From Bacteroidales bacterium (GTDB taxonomy: Bacteria; Bacteroidota; Bacteroidia; Bacteroidales; CG2-30-32-10): 64,000 nt of DNA. The translations under genes and the position numbers were made by a program. The stretch lies in assembly GCA_035353855.1 (NCBI GenBank), contig DAOQAK010000013.1, positions 5,782-69,781 of the forward strand. Direction: 5' to 3'. Within the stretch, counting starts at the first letter, position 1; each line of letters begins with the position of its first letter. This document shows positions 17,110 through 25,434 of the stretch, one piece after another. The notes beneath the pieces were generated by a model, which had not been told where the DNA came from, searched no databases, and saw only the letters and a list, made by a program, of their open reading frames with translations.

Positions 17110-17739
17110 TCAATCAGCCAACTTATTCAACTGGTCAATATCAAGGTCTTTATATGTTTTCGCAATCTTACTCATGAACAATCCGAATAAAAGGATGCTG
17201 ATCAAAATATCAAGTAATATTCCCGCATTTACAGCCATGGGTGTTTCGTTGCCCATCGAAAATGAAAGAAGCACAATCCCGTTTTCTAAAATAATATACC
17301 CGATGATATGCTGAATTATTTCTTTTCGTGAAACGATCAGGAACAAACCTGTCATGATGCCCGAGAATGCTGCGGTTATATAAATAAGTTTTAATTGTTG
17401 GTTTTGCAGATACATTCCGAGAATAAAACTCAACAGGATTAAAATAGAAACCGTAAGTAATGATGAAAAGCCCGACATAAAAGGCGAAACCTGTCGTTTA
17501 ATATTATTCTTGACGACCATTTTTTTAATATAAGTGGGAAGAATAATGGCTTTGAATACAAGTGTTTCTGTAAGAACAACCAATAGATTGATGATATTAA
17601 TTTCACTCAACGAAAGAAATGCGATAACAAAAAGAATCAGTCCTTGTACAATCAGTAAATTAATGCAAACGAATAAACGCCCTGATATGGCAATATAAAA
17701 CAGGGAAATCAAAAATATGATGATTAATAAATTACTCAT
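17110..17739 (-). CDS. hyfE: HyfE-like (NuoK/MrpC-type) membrane subunit
   Basis: 209 residues with about six hydrophobic segments. It matches HyfE in length, position between hyfC and hyfF, and the late GYIILENGIVLLSFSMGNETP block, where a conserved Glu sits inside a helix (ILENG) as in NuoK-type ion-pathway subunits. It starts five bases after the hyfC stop. Inner-membrane arm component. Confidence 0.82.
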   Translation of the reverse strand: MSNLLIIIFLISLFYIAISGRLFVCINLLIVQGLILFVIAFLSLSEINIINLLVVLTETLVFKAIILPTYIKKMVVKNNIKRQVSPFMSGFSSLLTVSILILLSFILGMYLQNQQLKLIYITAAFSGIMTGLFLIVSRKEIIQHIIGYIILENGIVLLSFSMGNETPMAVNAGILLDILISILLFGLFMSKIAKTYKDLDIDQLNKLAD

Positions 17740-17744
17740 TTCAA

Positions 17745-18659
17745 TTAATATTGATTTGTTAATAGCATTAAAAGACTAAGAAAAATTAAAATTGAAATTG
17801 GTGTAAGCAATACGATTGCTTTATTGTTATTTCTTAATTTATATCGTGCCCGGAACGATTCGGCGATACCAACAATGATGGCAAATAAAACTTGTATACC
17901 AATAAAAATAAGTATTCCGTTATAAACAGGAAGATTTGGAGTAAAGAAGAAATTACTGATAAGCGTTCCGAAAATTACAAACTTAAGTGAAGATGCAAAA
18001 TTAATCAGGGCAAGGTCAAAGCCACTGTTATCAAGCACCATCACTTCGTGTATCATGGTAAGTTCAAGATGCGTTTTTGGGTCGTCATAAGGAACGCGAC
18101 TATTCTCAACCATGATGATCTGGAATAAATTATATGCTGCCAGAACGCCTGCAAATATTGCTATATATGAGCCGAAATAAATCGAATTGTAAATTTCATA
18201 AAATGAAGTATGTCCTGTGAACATCGCAAATGAAGCAAACAAAATAAAAAATGCAGGCTCAACAAGCATGGAATATAATGCTTCGCGACTTGCGCCCATT
18301 CCTTCAAATGCGCTGCCCGTATCGAGTGCAGCAATTATCATGAAAAATTTTCCGAGTGCAAGAATATAACTGAATGCAATGAAATCGCCCTGGAACGATA
18401 ATATTCCCGGTTCGTTATTGAAGGGTAAAAGAAATGCTGCTGATAAAATTGTTGAGAAATAAATTACCGGAGCAATTTTAAAAATGAATGATGATGTGGT
18501 GCTATAAACAATTCCCTTTTTCAGTAAACGTAAAATATCGAGCATAGGTTGAAACAAACCGGGACCTTTTCTTCCGCTTGCAATACTTTTAGTGCGGGTG
18601 ATGATGCCCGGAAACACAAGGCATGTAAGAAGAATCATGATGATGCCTGTTGCTCTCAT
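17745..18659 (-). CDS. hyfC: HyfC-like (NuoH-type) membrane subunit
   Basis: 304 residues, about eight hydrophobic helices. The diagnostic segment is ENSRVPYDDPKTHLELTM followed by IHEVM, the acidic loop by which NuoH/HyfC/EchB subunits couple the peripheral arm to the membrane arm. The ATG at 18659 overlaps the hyfB stop by four bases (ATGA), so the two are translationally coupled. Confidence 0.88.
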   Translation of the reverse strand: MRATGIIMILLTCLVFPGIITRTKSIASGRKGPGLFQPMLDILRLLKKGIVYSTTSSFIFKIAPVIYFSTILSAAFLLPFNNEPGILSFQGDFIAFSYILALGKFFMIIAALDTGSAFEGMGASREALYSMLVEPAFFILFASFAMFTGHTSFYEIYNSIYFGSYIAIFAGVLAAYNLFQIIMVENSRVPYDDPKTHLELTMIHEVMVLDNSGFDLALINFASSLKFVIFGTLISNFFFTPNLPVYNGILIFIGIQVLFAIIVGIAESFRARYKLRNNNKAIVLLTPISILIFLSLLMLLTNQY

Positions 18660-20632
18660 ATCACATTAAAAATGGTTAATAGAATCAATGCAATCAATAA
18701 AACAAACATGTACAAAATATAATGTTGTGTCTTTCCTGTTTGAACAAATGCCAGTTTATTTAAAAATCTTTTTATCGATCCCGAGATTTTCACAAACATT
18801 TTTTCTTCCGCCAGGCTTTCCGAATGTGTTTCGTAGTTTCGTTCTTCGGGGAAAATATCTTCATCCTCTATTTTTTTATAATGTGTTTTCAGGTTGAGTA
18901 AATTATCCATATCATGCGAATAATTTTCCGCATACGATGAAGCGGTATATTGTAACTTATCAGCATTTCCGGTATATCCGCAACCCCAGGTTGGCGACTG
19001 CTCAATAATTTTATTTCGCGTGAAATATTTTTTCAAAAGATAAATCAATAAAGTAATTCCAAAAAATATCAAAACAAAATAACTGATGGAAGAAATTGTG
19101 GTCATTGTATTTTCAGGAATGGCAATGGTTTTATGAGTGAACATTCCTGCTAAATCAAAAAATAATTTGCTTATAAGTTTTGGAAATACTCCAATTGTAA
19201 CTATTAAAATTAAAATAAGATATTGCGGAAACAGCGTGTACCATTTCATCTCAGTAACCGATTCGGTTTTAATATTTCGGGGCGTTCCAAGAAAAACTAT
19301 TCCAAAAGCTTTGGTAAAACAGAATATGGCAAGTCCGCCAATCACTACGAGTGAAAGCATTGCAAACATAATCAGTATTTTTATTCCCACGGTTGATGAA
19401 ATCATACTTGCAGCAAATCCGTTATAGATCATAAATTCAGAAACAAAACCATTGAATGGCGGAAGTCCGCAAATAGCAATGGATGCGAAAAGAAATAAAA
19501 TAGCAGTATGAGGTAATTTTTTTATCAGTCCGCCAAGGTTATCAATTATTCGTGTGTGTGTATTCAGGTAGACGGAACCTGTTGTATAAAATAGAAGTGA
19601 CTTGAATAACGAATGATTCAGCACATGAAGGATTCCACCGCCAAATCCTAATATTGAAAGAAGGTCGTTGTTAGTTGCAACTCCGATCAATCCTGTTCCA
19701 ATACCAATTCCGATTATTCCGATATTTTCAATACTGTGATAAGCTAATAATTTTTTCAGATCATGCTGGATGATTGCTGTGCCAACGCCTGCAATTCCTG
19801 ATATTGAGGAGATAACCAAAATGATGATTCCAATTGCCAGCAGATCGGATTGAACATGAAAGAGCACACGAAGTATCCCATATATTCCCATTTTTATCAT
19901 CACTCCCGACATGATGCCTGAAACATGCGTGGGCGCTGCTGGATGCGCATGAGGAAGCCAGGTATGAAAAGGAACAAAACCCGCTTTTATCCCGAAGCCG
20001 ATAAAAAATAAAAGAAATAATGGAATGTTTTTGTGGTTATAAAAATAAGATGTTAATCCGTCCCATGTTATATTTCCTGTTTCGTTATAAACCAGGATAC
20101 ATGCGATAATCAGGAGCAAAGCACCAATGTGCATTTGTACTAAATAATTTATTCCGGCTTTAATAACTTCAGGTTTTTCGTATTCAAAAATTACCAGGGC
20201 AAACGATGCAACCGACATAATTTCCCATGCAACCAAAAATGCAACCATGTTGTGAAACATACATACAAGCAGCATGGAATATAGCAACCAGAAGAATGAA
20301 AAATAATGAAATGAAAAATCAGTGAATTTTTTTTCTTTATACATCCGCATGTATTCTATTGAGAAAACTGCTCCTGTGAGTACTGTGAAATTTACAACCA
20401 GTATGAAAAAAGCTGATAATAAATCAATCGTAAATTTTATTTCACTTCCCCAGAAATACATTTGCGTATTTTCAACAATGCCTGAACCTCTTGATATTAC
20501 TAGTAAAGCAAAGCGTGAACTAATTGCAGCAGTGATTAAAGTTAAAAGTATATTATAGGCTGGCTGGAACTTTTTAGGTAGCAGGAAAAATAAAAAAGAG
20601 AATATTGGAAGTAAAACAAAAGCAGTTAACAT
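18656..20632 (-). CDS. hyfB: HyfB-like (NuoL-type) proton-translocating subunit
   Basis: 658 residues with about 15-16 hydrophobic helices, first gene of the six-gene operon. The antiporter-like core is intact: FFIGFGIKAGFVPFHTWLPH with its channel Lys, HVSGIMSGVMIKMGIYG with the second Lys, and YHSIENIGIIGIGIG. A polar loop near 540-610 (TWGCGYTGNADKLQYTASSY) resembles the extra segment of HyfB/HycC proteins. It probably pumps H+ or Na+ in the membrane arm. The divergent cvpA gene begins 233 bases away, so promoters for both should lie in 20633-20865. Confidence 0.88.
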   Translation of the reverse strand: MLTAFVLLPIFSFLFFLLPKKFQPAYNILLTLITAAISSRFALLVISRGSGIVENTQMYFWGSEIKFTIDLLSAFFILVVNFTVLTGAVFSIEYMRMYKEKKFTDFSFHYFSFFWLLYSMLLVCMFHNMVAFLVAWEIMSVASFALVIFEYEKPEVIKAGINYLVQMHIGALLLIIACILVYNETGNITWDGLTSYFYNHKNIPLFLLFFIGFGIKAGFVPFHTWLPHAHPAAPTHVSGIMSGVMIKMGIYGILRVLFHVQSDLLAIGIIILVISSISGIAGVGTAIIQHDLKKLLAYHSIENIGIIGIGIGTGLIGVATNNDLLSILGFGGGILHVLNHSLFKSLLFYTTGSVYLNTHTRIIDNLGGLIKKLPHTAILFLFASIAICGLPPFNGFVSEFMIYNGFAASMISSTVGIKILIMFAMLSLVVIGGLAIFCFTKAFGIVFLGTPRNIKTESVTEMKWYTLFPQYLILILIVTIGVFPKLISKLFFDLAGMFTHKTIAIPENTMTTISSISYFVLIFFGITLLIYLLKKYFTRNKIIEQSPTWGCGYTGNADKLQYTASSYAENYSHDMDNLLNLKTHYKKIEDEDIFPEERNYETHSESLAEEKMFVKISGSIKRFLNKLAFVQTGKTQHYILYMFVLLIALILLTIFNVI

Positions 20633-20865
20633 CCTTCTAATAAAATTCTAAATCTTTTGCAAAGATTATAGTTTATTAAAGATTAGGATGAAAAAACATT
20701 TCCTAAATGTTAACAGTTAATGGTTAATATCCTTTTAAAGTAGCGTAGTATAGATGTTTAAGCATTTTTTACTTTTACGAAGAACCAAATACAAAATCTA
20801 AATTCCAGAAATGATTTTATATGGACTTGAGACTTTGATTTTTGAATTTGTAACTTTAAACTTGT

Positions 20866-21336
20866 ATGAATTATCTTGATATAATATTTGCAGTACCCTT
20901 GTTATGGGGAATTATACGCGGTTTCAGGAAAGGACTTGTGATTGAAATTGCATCGCTGATTGCAATTATTGCCGGTGTTTATGGAGCAATACATTTTTCG
21001 TATTTCATTTCTGAAAAATTGAACCTTACATCAGAATACGCTGCATTGATTTCTTTTGCAATAACATTTGTATTGATAGTTGTAATTATTTTTCTGTTCG
21101 CTAAACTCCTTGAAAAATCAATGAATTTGTTGGCTCTTGGATTTTTTAATAAACTTGCCGGTGCACTTTTCAGCATGCTTAAATTTGCATTTATATTAAG
21201 TGTTCTATTGTTGATAATTGATAAAGCAAGTCCCGGAAAGCCTTTGATATCGGAAGAAACAAGAAAAGAATCAAAATTATATCATCCTATTTCTGTTATT
21301 GCCCCTTATGTAATACCAATTGTAAATTTAAAATAG
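20866..21336 (+). CDS. cvpA: CvpA-family membrane protein, C-terminus apparently altered
   Basis: 156 residues with four predicted membrane helices (LDIIFAVPLLWGIIRGFRKG, SLIAIIAGVYGAIHF, ALISFAITFVLIVVIIFLFA, FNKLAGALFSMLKFAFILSVLLLI). It matches the CvpA (colicin V production) family, whose precise function is unclear. The frame stops at a TAG that is the first three bases of an inverted-repeat-bounded segment. Beyond that segment lies a tail reading GIIPKLDFKEIQKKF, which looks like a CvpA-type C-terminus. The stop may therefore be acquired. Confidence 0.85.
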   Translation: MNYLDIIFAVPLLWGIIRGFRKGLVIEIASLIAIIAGVYGAIHFSYFISEKLNLTSEYAALISFAITFVLIVVIIFLFAKLLEKSMNLLALGFFNKLAGALFSMLKFAFILSVLLLIIDKASPGKPLISEETRKESKLYHPISVIAPYVIPIVNLK

Positions 21337-21408
21337 TCCAAAGGATATTTTAAATTTTACAATGGTTATGCCGATGACATAGATGTTATAGTACAATTTA
21401 TTGGACTA
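21334..21408. repeat. Small TA-flanked inverted-repeat segment at the cvpA stop
   Basis: 75 bp bounded by TAGTCCAA (21334-21341) and TTGGACTA (21401-21408), perfect 8-bp inverted ends that include TA on both sides. Taking the outer TA as a target duplication, removing 73 bp joins cvpA in frame to the downstream tail with no stop until 21514, giving 191 residues. The internal symmetry is weak, so a miniature insertion element is plausible but not proven. Confidence 0.45.
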
Positions 21409-21514
21409 TTACATATATACAATCGGTATAATTCCGAAATTGGATTTTAAAGAAATACAAAAAAAATTTGAAACATCGCCTGTTAAAAAAGACAGTTTGG
21501 CTTCAGAGAATTAA
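21409..21514 (+). pseudogene. Orphan cvpA-like C-terminal tail
   Basis: Reads GIIPKLDFKEIQKKF, then a polar end VKKDSLASEN and TAA at 21512-21514, in frame +1 relative to cvpA. It has no start codon of its own. It resembles the end of the resident CvpA (VIPIVNLK against IIPKLDFK). It is therefore either the displaced true C-terminus or a remnant of a second, divergent cvpA 3' end. Confidence 0.4.
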
Positions 21515-21593
21515 TAATTAAAAACAATACATAGTTTTTATAATAGTTTCATACATTGTTCGCGTTTAGAGACGCGCACGAACAAAGTATCAA

Positions 21594-22007
21594 TTAATTT
21601 GATGCATTTAATTTAACATAAATCCAATCCTTTTCCTCGGGATCGTCTGTCTGAATTTTATACCAGAATTTGTCTTTGGTCAATTTTATTATTTTCCATC
21701 GTTCAATTATTCCAGTTTTAATATTTGATATTTGAATAAAATTTTTATCATGCGAAAACTCCCACCAACCTTTATAATTAAAGGAAGTGTCTAGAGAGTG
21801 TGCTTCAAATAAACCCTCGTTATAAAATCCAAAAATATAATATGGGTAACTCTTAAGAATTGATGAGTCTTTAAGTGTAACGTCCTGAACGACCCATACG
21901 CTAGTCAATCTATTAGATTTTGATTTGAAGCTAATCGAAGGTCCTTCCTCATATTTTTTACATGAAACTGTGATTAAAATCAAGAATATGATAATTAAGT
22001 TTTTCAT
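21594..22007 (-). CDS. Lipocalin-like lipoprotein
   Basis: 137 residues. Lipoprotein signal MKNLIIIFLILITVSC with the acylated Cys at residue 16. The mature part is a small beta-rich domain (LTSVWVVQDVTLKDSS, YYIFGFYNEGLFEAHS, GWWEFSHDKNFIQI, RWKIIKLTKDKFWYKI). This strand pattern fits the small lipocalin-like lipoproteins common in Bacteroidota. No specific ligand can be named. A CAAACATA box (TATGTTTG on the minus strand) lies at 22026-22033 and could be its promoter -7 element. Confidence 0.7.
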   Translation of the reverse strand: MKNLIIIFLILITVSCKKYEEGPSISFKSKSNRLTSVWVVQDVTLKDSSILKSYPYYIFGFYNEGLFEAHSLDTSFNYKGWWEFSHDKNFIQISNIKTGIIERWKIIKLTKDKFWYKIQTDDPEEKDWIYVKLNASN

Positions 22008-22350
22008 AACGGTTTAATATTTATACAAACATACAAAAAAGGAATTATTAGTGTCTCAGGACTTATTATTAATTTGAAATAATTGTCTTATCAAATGTCA
22101 ATATAATTTAGATTTCTTTTCCATTTGGCGGTAACTTATGTGCTGCTGCATCAAAGAAATATCAATGAGTTGCAGTTATTTATTTTTATCTTTAATATTT
22201 TATTATTATAACCAAATGTAAATATCTTTTTAATATTTATAAAATAAAAAACGCCACAATATTCCTGCAGCGCATTTTTTTATTAACCCTATATTTCCCT
22301 TATACCCTTATACCCTTATACCTTATTCCCTATACCTTTTCAGCTTTTTA
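22008..22350. other. Non-coding spacer with cccttata array
   Basis: About 340 bp between the lipoprotein gene and the cyanophycinase stop. It holds the lipoprotein promoter region, a weak hairpin with A/T flanks near 22245-22280 (aaaaaacgc with gcgcattttt) that may end cyanophycinase transcripts, and a short array of cccttata-like units at about 22287-22341. No gene seen. Confidence 0.6.
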
Positions 22351-23835
22351 TCAGCTAAGGCAAATTCCCGGCATATCAGGCTCAAAGATGAATGGATAAT
22401 TTTTTTCTTCGTTATCGTATTTTATTTTTATGGTATATTCTTCTCCAGCCTTGAAAATATTACGAATCAATGACCTTCCGTAACGGTCGGAACCTTTCTT
22501 GAAAATCAATTCATCTTTGGAATTGTAAACAAAAACTTTTGCATCAACAACAGGGAGCGATTCCAGGTTATCATAAACCACCAGTTGTAAATTGCTGTCA
22601 ATTCCAAATAAAACAACATTGAAATTTTTTTGTTTTTGCCCGTCTTTAATATATTTCAGGGGTATGATATCAAGCAATACATTTGCTCCTGAATAAAAAT
22701 TCTGAAATTCATCTTCGTTTTCGAGGGAAAGTTTTCCAAACCATGCCTGGGTGTTATCTTTTTCTACAAAACGAATGAACGAAGAAATATCGCCGTGATT
22801 GAAATTCGTATCATAATCCATTAAAGCAATAACATCTTTAGCCTCGTTATCGAGCATGTAATTGATAAGAATTTGCGATGTCTCGTATTCCTTGAAAACA
22901 TTAAGGCTGATGTGATAATCGTTAGCATCAAAGTACGGGATATTGATAATGCTTTTTTTAGCGGTATTCGGAAAAATCTGTTGATTGACAAGATTGAATT
23001 TATCACCGTGTGTTAAAAGTGTAACTGAAATTTCGCGAACATGAAGTTGTTTACGGGGCTGGCTTTTCAATTTTGCATTGTTGAGGTCGACAATAAGAAT
23101 ATTTCCATACCCGATAATTTCAATGGTCATATCGGGACCAAGGATCACAGCAGTTCTTTCACTGATGCCGATACCATATTTGCTGTTGGTAAGCACAACG
23201 GCATCTGATAATCTTCCCAATCGTCCGCGGGTTTCAAAGTGTGTATCGAAAATAATATTGTCAACTAAGCCCAGGCCGTTAATTATTAAAAGTTTGTTAC
23301 CGTCATCATCTTCGTCTTTGTTTACAACTCGGTTTAACAGTGCATCTTCACTGCGTCCTCCGGCAATTGAATTTTTCGAAAGTATATTTGTTCCTGCGCT
23401 GGTACCTGCAATTATTCCACCATTTTGATAGATGCCTTCAATGGCAAGTAATAGCGGTGATTCAATTTTATTCTTTTTTAATGCATCAATATATTTTCGT
23501 TGATCGCCGCCTACAAAAAATACAATATTGTAATCAATGATTTTTTCGGCTATTTCTTTATGATAGGCATTATCTTTCCATGTTTCTTCGTTTACCAGGA
23601 TGGTATCAATATCGTCGGCAACAGCAAGTGGAACCGACCAGATATTTTTCTTTTCAATGCCGAGTTCAACAAAATATTCTTCATAATTTTTCATTGTACT
23701 ACCCACATGTGAACTGGCAGAAGGAATGATTGCAATACGCGAATTTTGTTTTCCCCCGGCAAGTTCAAACATCCGGTTGTAAATGATGGCAGTATCTTCA
23801 CCGCCGCCGATAAGTAAAAGATATCCTTTTGACAT
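22351..23835 (-). CDS. cphB: Cyanophycinase-family S51 peptidase with C-terminal extension
   Basis: 494 residues. About 1-280 is a cyanophycinase (serine peptidase S51) domain: YLLLIGGGEDT at the start, VGGDQRKYI, the nucleophile in AGTSAG (Ser146), and the DTHFETRGRLGRL block with His199. Known enzymes cut cyanophycin (poly-Asp with Arg side chains) to beta-Asp-Arg dipeptides. A usual cyanophycinase ends near residue 270-280. This one continues about 210 residues, finishing in a beta-rich domain (LESLPVVDAKVFVYNSKDEL) like a carboxypeptidase-regulatory or Ig-like fold. No cyanophycin synthetase or isoaspartyl dipeptidase gene is visible here. It has no signal peptide, so it is probably cytosolic. 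Confidence 0.85.
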   Translation of the reverse strand: MSKGYLLLIGGGEDTAIIYNRMFELAGGKQNSRIAIIPSASSHVGSTMKNYEEYFVELGIEKKNIWSVPLAVADDIDTILVNEETWKDNAYHKEIAEKIIDYNIVFFVGGDQRKYIDALKKNKIESPLLLAIEGIYQNGGIIAGTSAGTNILSKNSIAGGRSEDALLNRVVNKDEDDDGNKLLIINGLGLVDNIIFDTHFETRGRLGRLSDAVVLTNSKYGIGISERTAVILGPDMTIEIIGYGNILIVDLNNAKLKSQPRKQLHVREISVTLLTHGDKFNLVNQQIFPNTAKKSIINIPYFDANDYHISLNVFKEYETSQILINYMLDNEAKDVIALMDYDTNFNHGDISSFIRFVEKDNTQAWFGKLSLENEDEFQNFYSGANVLLDIIPLKYIKDGQKQKNFNVVLFGIDSNLQLVVYDNLESLPVVDAKVFVYNSKDELIFKKGSDRYGRSLIRNIFKAGEEYTIKIKYDNEEKNYPFIFEPDMPGICLS

Positions 23836-23881
23836 AATAGAATAATTTTATTTTTTCAATATATAATTCAGAATGCCCAAC

Positions 23882-24010
23882 TAGTGTTAAGTTAATTTTG
23901 AAATGGCAGTCATCCTGAGTAAATCGAAGGATGAACCGCTTACAGAATGTTTACATTTCGATAAACTTGATATAACATTCTGTGAAATAATTAGACTTAA
24001 CTTAACACTA
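23882..24010. repeat. MITE-like element, 14-bp perfect terminal inverted repeats
   Basis: 129 bp between the cyanophycinase start and pgk. The left end tagtgttaagttaa and right end ttaacttaacacta are perfect complements. If the outer TA pair is a target-site duplication, the ends are 12 bp and the TA target is IS630/mariner-like. Inside are an acagaatgtt/aacattctgt inverted pair and the segment tcatcctgagtaaatcgaag, a motif widely dispersed in bacterial spacers. There is no coding capacity. Confidence 0.75.
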
Positions 24011-24080
24011 TATTTAAAATTTGCGACACAGTTAAAATTAATAAAATATAATTGAATATTGATTATTGAATGATTAAAAT

Positions 24081-25274
24081 TTAATCTAATATTGCTTTTA
24101 CTCCCGGTAATACTTTTCCTTCAACATATTCAAGCATAGCGCCACCACCGGTAGAAACATAGCTGATCTGGTCAGCAAGATTGTAAGTATTAATAGCTGC
24201 AACCGAATCGCCGCCACCAACTAATGAGAACGAACCGCTGATGGTTGCTCCAGCAACGGCAATGGCAATAGCTTTAGTTCCCTGCTGGAAATTAGGTAAT
24301 TCAAAAACTCCCATTGGGCCGTTCCACAAAATGGTGTTGGAGTTGTTAATGATTTCGGCATAACGCCTGCATGTTTTTTTACCTATATCAAGTCCCATCC
24401 ATTTTTCATCAATATCATCAGCAGGACAGGTTTTAAAATTGGCATCGTTGGAAAAAGTGTCGGCAACAACTACGTCAGTGGGCAGGTAGAGGTTTACACC
24501 TTTCAGCATCATTTCCTGAACCATATCTTTTGCTAAACTTATTTTGTCTTCTTCGTAAAGGGAATTGCCAATGTTCCCACCCAATGCTTTAATAAAAGTA
24601 AATGCCATCCCTCCGCCAATAATAAGGTTATCAGCTTTGTTGATCAGGTTTTCGATAATTCCGATTTTGTTTGAAACCTTTGCTCCGCCAATGATTGCTG
24701 TGAATGGTGGTTTGGCATCATTCAAAATTTTATCGAGGTTGAGTAATTCGTTTGCTAATAATAATCCGAAAAATTTATTTTCAGGAAAATATTTTGGCAA
24801 CACGCTTACTGACATATGTGCACGATGCGATGTGGCGAAAGCATCATTTACATAAGCATCGCCAAGTGATGCAATTTGTTTTGCAAATTCCCCGTCGGTA
24901 CCATTTTCTTCTTCAGGATAGAAGCGGATATTTTCGAGCAATATCACTTCGCCGGGTTGAAGCTTGGCGCAATAGTCTATGGTTTTCTGACTAAACAGGT
25001 CGCGGGTAAAAATAATATTTTTCCCAAGCAATTTTGTGAGAACAGGAACTAATGGTGTAAGAGAATAGTCGTTTTCAAATCCACCTTTAGGACGTCCTAA
25101 ATGCGAGATCAAAATTACAGATGCTCCGTCGTTTAATATTTTTTTAATGGTTGGTAGCGATTCGCGTATACGGGTATCATCGGTTACCTGCCTGTTGTGA
25201 TTTAATGGAACATTAAAATCAACCCGGATTAAAACTTTTTTTCCTTTAAAATTACAGTCCTGTATAGTTTTCAT
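24081..25274 (-). CDS. pgk: Phosphoglycerate kinase
   Basis: 397 residues, full length. It interconverts 1,3-bisphosphoglycerate + ADP and 3-phosphoglycerate + ATP in glycolysis. N-terminal substrate-binding motifs are RVDFNVPL and SHLGRPKG. The hinge and nucleotide side shows GGAKVSNKIGIIENL, WNGPMGVFE and SLVGGGDSVAA. It ends with the typical STGGGAMLEYVEGKVLPGV. The ATG at 25274 is well supported. A minus-strand TAGTTTTG box lies about 60 bases upstream. Cytosolic housekeeping enzyme, single-gene unit. Confidence 0.97.
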   Translation of the reverse strand: MKTIQDCNFKGKKVLIRVDFNVPLNHNRQVTDDTRIRESLPTIKKILNDGASVILISHLGRPKGGFENDYSLTPLVPVLTKLLGKNIIFTRDLFSQKTIDYCAKLQPGEVILLENIRFYPEEENGTDGEFAKQIASLGDAYVNDAFATSHRAHMSVSVLPKYFPENKFFGLLLANELLNLDKILNDAKPPFTAIIGGAKVSNKIGIIENLINKADNLIIGGGMAFTFIKALGGNIGNSLYEEDKISLAKDMVQEMMLKGVNLYLPTDVVVADTFSNDANFKTCPADDIDEKWMGLDIGKKTCRRYAEIINNSNTILWNGPMGVFELPNFQQGTKAIAIAVAGATISGSFSLVGGGDSVAAINTYNLADQISYVSTGGGAMLEYVEGKVLPGVKAILD

Positions 25275-25332
25275 AAATTATTTTGTGGGGTTTTGTATTA
25301 AATAATATATGTTTAGTTAAAATTTAACAATA

Positions 25333-25340
25333 CAAAACTA
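25333..25340 (-). promoter_or_regulatory. Putative -7 promoter box for pgk
   Basis: Reads TAGTTTTG on the minus strand, matching TAnnTTTG, 58 bases before the pgk ATG. No clear -33 partner. Confidence 0.4.
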
Positions 25341-25434
25341 AGCATTTGATTTAAATTTTTACGTTTCATTTTATTAAAACTTTTATTTTTCCAATATTTC
25401 ATTATTTTTGCTTTGAATATCAACGTATATACTC

